Shown here: one piece after another, positions 1 to 6,400 of the stretch
Numbering within the stretch: the stretch's first letter is position 1
How the letters are laid out: each line of letters starts with the position of its first letter
Source of the DNA: Aquimarina sp.
GTDB taxonomy: Bacteria > Bacteroidota > Bacteroidia > Flavobacteriales > Flavobacteriaceae
Direction of reading: 5' to 3'
Assembly (NCBI GenBank): GCA_011524575.1
Contig: WTKB01000110.1
Span: forward strand, 1-6,629
Length of the DNA: 6,629 nt
Position numbers and translations under genes: made by a program
Notes under the pieces: model-generated
What the model saw: the letters and a program-made list of their open reading frames with translations, nothing else
The model's database searches: none
Told to the model about the DNA's origin: nothing

Positions 1-336
1 CAGCACTTTGTACATGCCATACGTTGGCGGGAAAGTCATTATATGATCTATAGATGGTTCGCAAAAAGCTCTAAAAATTAAGTCTAAAACTTCATCACTT
101 CCATTACCTAATAAGATTTGTTGCGTTGTGATTTTTTTTAAAGAAGCAATATGTGTTTTGAGTTCCCGTTGTAATGGATCGGGGTATCTATTGAGTCCTT
201 TAGAAGATGCATCAAATGGGTTTTCATTGGCATCTAAAAACACCATCTGAGAACCATCTGAGATATATTCGTCTCTGGCAGAGCTATAGGCTTTCATAGC
301 CTTAACATTAGCTCTAGTGATCTTATCAAGATTCAT
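1..336 (-). CDS. hisC: Histidinol-phosphate aminotransferase, N-terminal part (cut by window edge)
   Basis: This is the first 112 codons of a PLP-dependent class I/II aminotransferase. HisC transfers an amino group from glutamate to imidazole-acetol phosphate in cytoplasmic histidine synthesis. The ATG at 336 begins MNLDKITRANVKAMKAY. Recognisable family landmarks follow: LDANENPF (residues 34-41), the RYPDP segment (50-54), and GNGSDEVLDLIFRAF (77-91), whose G-S-D-E stretch contacts the cofactor phosphate in this fold. The visible part ends at PPTYGMYKVL, just after the conserved P-x-Y-x-M-Y stretch. The catalytic lysine lies beyond the left edge, so activity cannot be judged here. The gene starts 43 bp after hisD ends on the same strand, so it is very likely co-transcribed with hisG and hisD. 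The frame is open to the edge and shows no damage. Confidence 0.95.
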   Translation of the reverse strand, partial: MNLDKITRANVKAMKAYSSARDEYISDGSQMVFLDANENPFDASSKGLNRYPDPLQRELKTHIASLKKITTQQILLGNGSDEVLDLIFRAFCEPSIDHIMTFPPTYGMYKVL

Positions 337-379
337 AAGTATAGGTATGTGTTAAGAAATGGAACAACTATAAATAAAA

Positions 380-1663
380 TCACTGAAGTTCTTGAAGTCT
401 GTAAGAAACTGCATTTTTGTGAGCATCTAAACCTTCAGCCTCAGCCATAATTTCTATTGAAGGACCAATGTTTTGAATGCCTTCAGTACTGATTTTTTGA
501 AATGTAATCGCTTTATTAAACGCATCTAAATTAACACCACTATAATTTCTAGCATAACCATTTGTAGGTAGGGTATGGTTCGTTCCAGAGGCATAATCAC
601 CAGCACTTTCTGGAGTATAATTTCCAATAAACACAGAACCTGCATTACTGATGTTATCTACATAAAAATCTTCATTTTCAGTGCATATAATAAAATGTTC
701 AGGTGCGTAAGTATCGATAAGTTCTAAGGCTTCTTGATGCGTTTCTATGAAAATAAGTTTTGAATTTTCAATTGCTTTTTGTGCAATTTCTTTTCTTGGA
801 AGCTCTTGTAATTGAACCTGTATCTGCTCTTCAACAGCATCAATAAGAGTTTTATAGGTTGTGACTAAAATTACTTGACTATCTGCACCATGTTCCGCCT
901 GACTAAGTAAGTCAGCAGCAACAAATTTTGCATTAGCCGTATGGTCTGCAACCACTAAAAGTTCACTTGGGCCAGCAGGCATGTCTATGGCAACTCCAAA
1001 TTTTGTAGCCAGTTGTTTAGCAACGGTTACAAATTGATTTCCTGGGCCAAAAATTTTAAAGACTTTAGGAATACTTTCCGTACCAAAAGTTAAAGCTCCA
1101 ATAGCTTGAATGCCTCCTACTTTAAATATTTTAGTTACTCCACAAAGTGCGGCAGTATATAAAATAGCAGGGTGTATGTTTCCTTGCTTATCAGGCGGAC
1201 TACATAAAATAATTTCTTTACATCCTGCAATTTTTGCAGGAAGTGCAAGCATTAATATTGTAGAAAAAAGAGGTGCTGATCCTCCAGGGATGTACAAACC
1301 TACTTTCTGGATAGGACGTTTTTCTTGCCAACAAGATACTCCCATACTGGTTTGTAGTTTAACCGTATCTGTTTTTTGTGCTTTGTGAAAATTATATACA
1401 TTTTCTTTTGCAATTGCAATAGCTGATTTAAGCGACTCAGGTACTAGATCTGTAACTGTGTTAAGTTCTTCCTTACTTACAAGTAGTTCTGTAATGGCTA
1501 CACCATCGAACTTTTCAGTGTATTTTTTTACTGCATCATCTTTATGGGTTTGAATATCTTTAAAGATCGTTTCTACAGTGTTTTCAATATCAAAGTAGGT
1601 TTGTGTAGGTCTTTTTAAAAGTTCTTCCCAAGTATTAGGTAAAGGCTGATATATTTTATTCAT
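380..1663 (-). CDS. hisD: Histidinol dehydrogenase
   Basis: HisD is a zinc enzyme that carries out the last two NAD-dependent oxidations of histidine synthesis, L-histidinol to L-histidinal to L-histidine. The protein is 427 residues from the ATG at 1663, the normal family length. The metal ligands known from E. coli HisD are all present: Gln255 and His258 in SQAEHGADSQ, Asp356 in SAGDYASGTNH, and His415 in GLDAHKNAVSYRL. The catalytic Glu322-His323 pair is in YAPEH. The glycine-rich segment VGLYIPGGSAPLFST (121-135) is also typical. An in-frame TTG four codons upstream (1675) would give 431 residues. I prefer the ATG because MNKIYQPLP is a natural N-terminus and no ribosome-binding site favours the TTG. 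It lies 50 bp after hisG and 43 bp before hisC, in operon arrangement. Confidence 0.96.
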   Translation of the reverse strand: MNKIYQPLPNTWEELLKRPTQTYFDIENTVETIFKDIQTHKDDAVKKYTEKFDGVAITELLVSKEELNTVTDLVPESLKSAIAIAKENVYNFHKAQKTDTVKLQTSMGVSCWQEKRPIQKVGLYIPGGSAPLFSTILMLALPAKIAGCKEIILCSPPDKQGNIHPAILYTAALCGVTKIFKVGGIQAIGALTFGTESIPKVFKIFGPGNQFVTVAKQLATKFGVAIDMPAGPSELLVVADHTANAKFVAADLLSQAEHGADSQVILVTTYKTLIDAVEEQIQVQLQELPRKEIAQKAIENSKLIFIETHQEALELIDTYAPEHFIICTENEDFYVDNISNAGSVFIGNYTPESAGDYASGTNHTLPTNGYARNYSGVNLDAFNKAITFQKISTEGIQNIGPSIEIMAEAEGLDAHKNAVSYRLQELQ

Positions 1664-1713
1664 AACACGCGTCAAGCTAGTTTGTAATATACTATTATAA
1701 GGTATACTTAAAA

Positions 1714-2571
1714 TTAAAAAACCATTTTTTCAATAGGGTTTACCAAAATACCTTCAGCACCCTCATTTTTTAACTGATCTATAATCTCCCAAAATTTGTT
1801 CTTTTGGATTACAGTATGAACACTACTCCAACCTTTTTCATGTAATGGTAAAATAGTAGGACTTTTCATTCCTGGTAGTATTTTAATGATACGTCCTATT
1901 TTATCATTAGGTGCATTGAGAAGGATATATTTGTAGTTACGAGCTTTTAATACAGATTGTATTCTAAACTGTAATGTGCGTAATATCTTTTGTGCTTCTG
2001 GTTTAATTTTTGGAGAAACAGCTAAAACAGCTTCAGAAGTAAGCATAACTTCAACTTCTTTTAAGTTGTTTTTAAATAAGGTGCTTCCAGAAGAAACAAT
2101 ATCACAAATAGCATCAGCAAGTCCTATATTAGGAGCTATCTCTACAGATCCTGATATTTGATGAATTTCATAGGAGATGTTTTTATCTGCTAAATAGTAT
2201 TTTAATGTATTAGGGTAGGAAGTTGCTATTTTTTTTCCATCAAGATCTTTTACAGAGGTATAGTTGAAATCTTTAGCAACGGCTAAACTCACCTTACACT
2301 TCGAAAAATTAAGACGTTCAGCAATTGTAAGGTCTTGTCCCTTTTCTATAAGAATGTTTTCTCCGATGATAGCAAGATCTACAACTCCATCTCTTAAATA
2401 TTGAGGAATATCTCCATTTCTAAGGAACATGACTTCCATTGGGAAATCTCTAGCTTCTGCTTTAAGTTGTTCTTTTCCGTTTTCTACCGAAATCCCACAA
2501 TCTTTTAAAATTTTAATAGATTCATCGTGAAGACGTCCATTTTTTTGTATAGCAATTTTGATTTTTGACAT
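1714..2571 (-). CDS. hisG: ATP phosphoribosyltransferase, long form
   Basis: HisG condenses ATP with PRPP to give phosphoribosyl-ATP, the committed step of histidine synthesis. The protein has 285 residues. The catalytic periplasmic-binding-protein-like domain spans about 1-212. It includes the N-terminal KIAIQKNGRLHDES, the segment GDIPQYLRDGVVDLAIIGEN (53-72), and the PRPP phosphate loop DIVSSGSTLFKNNL (157-170). Residues ~213-285 form the C-terminal regulatory domain (LPGMKSPTILPL, then a short ACT-like fold ending EGILVNPIEKMVF). That domain marks the long form, which is normally a hexamer, binds histidine directly for feedback inhibition and does not need HisZ. The ATG at 2571 is the only sensible start. 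It is the first gene of the visible operon, so its promoter must lie in the repeat-filled region above 2571. I found no run of His codons upstream that would suggest a leader-peptide attenuator. Confidence 0.96.
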   Translation of the reverse strand: MSKIKIAIQKNGRLHDESIKILKDCGISVENGKEQLKAEARDFPMEVMFLRNGDIPQYLRDGVVDLAIIGENILIEKGQDLTIAERLNFSKCKVSLAVAKDFNYTSVKDLDGKKIATSYPNTLKYYLADKNISYEIHQISGSVEIAPNIGLADAICDIVSSGSTLFKNNLKEVEVMLTSEAVLAVSPKIKPEAQKILRTLQFRIQSVLKARNYKYILLNAPNDKIGRIIKILPGMKSPTILPLHEKGWSSVHTVIQKNKFWEIIDQLKNEGAEGILVNPIEKMVF

Positions 2572-2625
2572 AGAACGATAGTTGTTGTCTAAAGGGTATT
2601 TAAAATAAATTTCAAGTACTTATAT

Positions 2626-2808
2626 ATATAGATTACACGGCTTGTTCATAAAAATATTTTTCAACTAAAATAACCTATGCTTTTAATCAAAAAAAGATTT
2701 AAAAATCTTAAAATTTAGAAAAACAGTTGTTTTACAAGTACTTTTTAAGACAAAAGTCATAAGATTTAACGAGAATTATTTTTTATGAACAAACCGTGAT
2801 ATAGATTA
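2626..2808. mobile_element. MITE-like element, 163 bp, with 10-bp target-site duplication
   Basis: The element proper is 2636-2798. Its left end reads CACGGCTTGTTCATAAAAA and the inverse of its right end reads CACGGTTTGTTCATAAAAAA, a terminal inverted repeat of about 20 bp with one substitution and one A-run length difference. Directly outside both ends is the same 10-mer, ATATAGATTA (2626-2635 and 2799-2808), exactly as expected of a target-site duplication. The interior is AT-rich, holds a small palindrome (AAGATTT/AAATCTT near 2694-2709) and has no open reading frame. It would therefore need a transposase supplied in trans. The 8-10 bp duplication and CA(C/G)GG-like ends recall the ISAs1 family, but that link is a guess. 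It begins 64 bp upstream of the hisG start codon. Confidence 0.75.
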
Positions 2809-2837
2809 TGAAATTTAAATATATTAAATATTTAAAC

Positions 2838-2884
2838 TTAAAGAGTACTTATTCGAAAATCTTTTCCAAACAAGTACTCTTTAA
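2838..2884. repeat. 47-bp hairpin with 13-bp perfect arms
   Basis: TTAAAGAGTACTT at 2838-2850 is the exact inverse complement of AAGTACTCTTTAA at 2872-2884. The intervening 21 bases can pair further (2852-2853 with 2869-2870, and 2857-2859 with 2863-2865), so nearly the whole unit folds back on itself. There is no T-run suited to a terminator and no converging gene here. It could be another short mobile repeat, since its inner arm reads GAGTACTTGTTT, faintly like the GAGCTTGTTT ends nearby. It could also be an operator or a folded leader. No clear flanking duplication was found. Confidence 0.55.
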
Positions 2885-2911
2885 AAAATATAAAATAGAT
2901 ATAATTCCTAA

Positions 2912-2993
2912 GAGCTTGTTTAAAGGCACTACTTCCTGTAATTGAAAATCTTAAACTTTTGAATTGAAGTTTATATTCAGTTTAAACAAGCTC
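2912..2993. mobile_element. MITE-like element A, 82 bp, GAGCTTGTTTAAA ends, TAA duplication
   Basis: GAGCTTGTTTAAA at 2912-2924 is exactly inverted as TTTAAACAAGCTC at 2981-2993. One further flanking base also pairs (A2911/T2994). On both sides lies TAA (2909-2911 and 2994-2996), a 3-bp direct repeat fitting a TNA target duplication. GAG ends with TNA duplications are known for the IS1031 group of the IS5 family, so a trans-mobilised IS5-like relic is a reasonable inference. There is no coding capacity. Read on the minus strand, its left ~50 bp closely match the element at 6578-6629 (about 34 of 37 positions after the terminal repeat), which shows it is dispersed. The unit is in the intergenic region between hisG and the lyase gene. 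Confidence 0.75.
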
Positions 2994-3078
2994 TAATATA
3001 GAATCTATATAATAGTATACCTGTAAACAAAAATAGTGCATAAATTCTATTTCGAGGCTTTTAACCATTAAAAATTAA

Positions 3079-3125
3079 GATCTTGTTTAAATTGAATTAC
3101 AGTTTGTATTGAGTTAAACAAGTTC
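3079..3125. mobile_element. MITE-like element B, 47 bp, short relative of element A
   Basis: GATCTTGTTTAA (3079-3090) and TTAAACAAGTTC (3114-3125) are inverted copies with one mismatch. TAA flanks both ends (3076-3078 and 3126-3128), the same target pattern as element A. On the minus strand the interior carries AATACAAACTGTAATTCAA, close to AATACGAACTGTAATTCAA in the copy at 6578, so B belongs to the same family. It is 35 bp shorter than A and joins the conserved left interior almost directly to the right terminal repeat. It looks like an internally deleted form. No coding potential. Confidence 0.7.
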
Positions 3126-3147
3126 TAAAACTTGTTATAATTCCTTT

Positions 3148-3174
3148 TTTTTTTTGAATTTTATTCAAAAAAAA
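3148..3174. repeat. A/T-only hairpin next to an 11-T run
   Basis: TTTTTTTTGAAT (3148-3159) pairs perfectly with ATTCAAAAAAAA (3163-3174) around a 3-base loop, with an 11-T tract at 3145-3155. With only one G:C pair the stem is weak. It could contribute to transcription termination on either strand, or simply be curved A-tract DNA. No gene ends nearby, so a terminator role is doubtful. Confidence 0.35.
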
Positions 3175-3276
3175 TCTTTTATAAATAGGAAATAGAATAG
3201 TGGGTTTATAATCATAAATCTACCTCGTATATCAGCGATTATAAAGTGTCTTATATGGATATTTTTTAGTTAAAAC

Positions 3277-3310
3277 TTGTTAATTGTTAGTAATTATTAA
3301 AGTATATTTA
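3277..3310 (+). promoter_or_regulatory. Weak candidate promoter for the alginate lyase gene
   Basis: TATATTTA at 3303-3310 matches seven of eight positions of the Bacteroidota -7 element TAnnTTTG. A TTG at 3277-3279 lies 23 bp upstream and a second TTG (3284-3286) lies 16 bp upstream. Neither spacing is ideal, and a repeat of TATATTTA follows at 3311-3318. In DNA this AT-rich such matches occur by chance. If real, the transcript would have a leader of roughly 100 nt before the ATG at 3424. Confidence 0.2.
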
Positions 3311-3423
3311 TATATTTAACGAAAAGGTATTCTTTAGTGCGAAAGCAAATATTGATTATTTGTTTTAATAGTAAGGGGTGTTTTTTTGATAATAAAACAA
3401 TAATCTTTAAAAAAAATCAAATT

Positions 3424-6400
3424 ATGGGGGGTGTACATTTTTTTTGTAGAAAAAACAGGAGTAGGTGCTTAAGCTTACTTGCAATGATTTCTTTAGTTAC
3501 AATTTTTAGTTGTAGTAAAGATGAGAATTTAGATAATACTCAAGAAGAGCTTTCTTTAGAAGTAGTAGAAACAGCTGATAAATTAGTTTCTTTTTCAGTA
3601 GAGGATGCTGCGGCAACAGGTAGTTATGAAGGTACGGATCCTTTTCTTGCTTTTGATGGAGAATTTGTAGATACAAGTTCTGCTTGGGCTACTTCTGTAC
3701 TTGGAGATCAAATTGTCTTTGATTTGGGAGAAGCAAGAGATCTTGAAATGTTTCAGATTGCATTTGGGGCAGGTCAAACAAGACAATACAATTTTGCAGT
3801 AGAATATCTTTCACCTAGTGTAACAGTTACGGGTCCTGCTGTTGTTTGGAATTTACTTAATGTGTATACATCAAGTGGAAATTCTGCAATGTTTGAAACT
3901 TTTTCTTTTAAAAATGGAACTTCATTAGAAGCTACAAGTGCTCGTTTTATTAGAATTACAAATTTAGGTAATGATCAAAATGATTTTTTAAATATTAAAG
4001 AAATTTCATTTACTGGTGATGATGGAACAGATACTGATGAGCAAACGGAAAATTTAGCTACAGGAAAGCAAACGCGTCAGTCGAGTACTGATGGAACAAA
4101 TACATCAGACTTTGCAGTAGATTCTTTTGTGTCATCATCAGACGGATTTGCACTTACGACTATTGAAACTCAGCCATGGTGGGAGGTAGATTTAGGTGAT
4201 GATTATCCAGTAGGAGATGTTAAGATTTGGACAGAAGCTACGGGTGCTTTTGATATTTTTTTCTATAATAGCTCTAATACACTTACTTTTAAGAGTACCG
4301 TTGTAAGTAGTATGGTTGGAGCTGAGTTGGCAATACATGCTGCTGGGGCAATCGCAACACGAGTAAGAATCAAAATGAAAGGAGATACCGCTTTAAACCT
4401 CTTAGAGGTAGGCGTATTTGCTAACAGTACAGAAGATAGTGTAGTTATTGGAGGGACAGTAAGTTATGCTACGGATTCTTCAGGAGAGGTTACCGTAGGT
4501 GGTGCACCGCTTACTGCGAGTTTATTAGTACAAGAAGGTAGTGATTATAGTGATAATAGTTTCCAACAAGGTGGAACAGGGCAAACGGGTGGTAGTGCTG
4601 CACAAGGTACAGGTACAGGTACAAGTGTTGGTGCTGGATCAAATACAGAAGATGAAATTTCATCAGAACAATCAACAGGTAGTCAAGCTGGTTTAGATAT
4701 TGATTATACTGAGTTAACTGATTTGTTCAATGGAGCTCTTGCAAGTACTCAAGCTGAGTCAGGTACTGGAGCTACAGGTGTTCAAGGTAGCACAGATATT
4801 TTAGCTATTGTTGGGCCTTTCTGGAAGATTACTTTGCCAGAAGATGCTAATGGTAATATGACTGAAGAAGGGGTTACTTTTCCTGATGAAAGAAATAATG
4901 CTGCTATGGAATTATTTGATTTAAATGATGCAGCTCAAAATTATAAATCTGTAGTTGTGGCTGACGGAGAGGTTGTTTTTACAGCTCCAACTAGTGGAGC
5001 AACAACTGAAGGTTCTATTTATCCTAGATGTGAGTTAAGAGGATTAGACGCTAGTGGTGATGATGGTTACATGTCATTTAGTAATGAACAACGTTTGGTT
5101 GCTGATGTAAGAGCTCTTGCTGTTCCTGAGATGAAACCAGAGGTATGTATGTTTCAGATTCATGGTCCAGATGATGAGCCTTTAAGAGTTGAGTATAGTG
5201 GTGATCCTTCAATAGGTTTTCATTTAGTTGTTAATGAAACGGAGACTATAAATAATGTTATTGATTATGAAATAGGACAGTTTGTTAATGTTGATGTGCA
5301 TATTTTAGATGGAACAATTACTGTAAATCTGGAAAATCTAGAAACAGGTGAAACATATTCAACCTCTTATGTGGCTGTAGATACAGAAGGGTATTGGAAA
5401 TTAGGTTGTTATATTCAGTCGTCTATCACTTACTGTGAAGAAAAAGGGCACGATTCGTATTGTCAGGCATATGAAGGTACTTATGATGATTTATATAACT
5501 CTGTAGGTAGTGTAGGGGTAAGAAATGTGTCTCTTATTATAGACGGTGATTTGGTTTTTGACGCTTCAACCAATACACGTAATGATGGTAATACTCCTAG
5601 ACCAGGTACTGGAGTTGAAACTCAAGGAGGCGGATCTGGGACTGGAACTCTATTACAAGGTGACGGAACAGGTGTAGAAGCAATTGTAGGTAGTTTCTGG
5701 AAGGTTACTATGCCAGTTGATGCTAGTGGTAATTTAACTGAAGAAGGGGTTACTTCTCCTGATGAAAGAAATAATGCTGCTGTAGAGTCATTTAATCTTA
5801 ATGATGCAGCAGAATCATATATAGAGTATTTTAGTGTGCTTGACGGTGAATGTATTTTTGTAGCCCCAGCTAGTGGAGCGACAACAGAAGGTTCTATTTA
5901 CCCTAGATGTGAATTAAGAGCTTTAAATAGTAATGGTGATGATGATTACATGTCTTTTGACAATGAACAACGTTTAACTGCAGATGTTAGAGCACTTTCT
6001 TTACCAGCAATGAAGCCTGAGGTGTGTATGTTCCAAATTCATGGTCCAGATGATGAACCTCTACGAGTTGAGTATAGTGCGATATCTTCTGAAGGTTTCC
6101 ACCTAGTAATTAATGAAACAGAAACCATTCGTAATGTAATTGATTATGAAATAGGTCAGTTTGTTACAGTTGATGTGCAAATATCAGGAGGAACAATTAC
6201 TGTTGATTTAGAAAATTTAGAAACAGGTGAAACTTACTCTATTTCTTACGAATCTGTAGATACAGAAGGATACTGGAAATTAGGTTGTTATGTACAGTCT
6301 TCTGTTACTTACTGTGAAGAGAAAGGAAATGACTCTATTTGTCAAGCATATTCAGGTAGTTATGATGAGTTGTATAACTCTGCTGGTTCTGTAGGTGTAA

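Larger units (their letters stand above)
2572..3423. other. Intergenic region between divergent hisG and alginate lyase genes
   Basis: This 852-bp stretch is very AT-rich and separates two divergent genes. I see no credible coding sequence, tRNA or rRNA in either direction. It is mostly occupied by inverted-repeat units, listed separately: a 163-bp element with 10-bp flanking direct repeats, a 47-bp hairpin, and two elements with GAGCTTGTTTAAA-type ends. It must also contain the his operon promoter on the minus strand and, unless it is expressed from further away, the lyase promoter on the plus strand. No close match to the Bacteroidota promoter consensus (TTTG, then TAnnTTTG) stands out for hisG. 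Confidence 0.7.

Noticed and set aside
1110..1388. 92-codon open frame on the plus strand
   Set aside because: It lies fully inside hisD on the opposite strand. It resembles no family and hisD has all its catalytic residues, so this is a chance frame.
1664..1675. TTG start extending HisD by four residues
   Set aside because: The ATG at 1663 gives a normal N-terminus. The extension MTRV adds nothing recognisable and has no ribosome-binding site of its own.
1976..2161. 61-codon open frame on the plus strand
   Set aside because: It is contained in hisG, antisense to the PRPP-loop region, with no start signal or independent support.
2572..2835. Histidine leader peptide and attenuator upstream of hisG
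   Set aside because: No short frame with a run of His codons is present on the minus strand, and no GC-rich terminator hairpin lies ahead of hisG.
2612..3126. CRISPR array
   Set aside because: The repeats are inverted, differ in length, are not regularly spaced and lack unique spacers. Mobile elements with target duplications explain them better.
3337..3423. N-terminal 29-residue extension of the lyase from GTG
   Set aside because: It would place a Lys/Asn/Phe-rich stretch before a complete lipoprotein signal peptide and give an n-region far too long for normal export.
3595..3786. 63-codon open frame on the minus strand
   Set aside because: It is antisense to the first discoidin-like domain of the lyase lipoprotein. 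Its Cys/Lys-rich translation looks like a reverse reading of the AT-rich gene.
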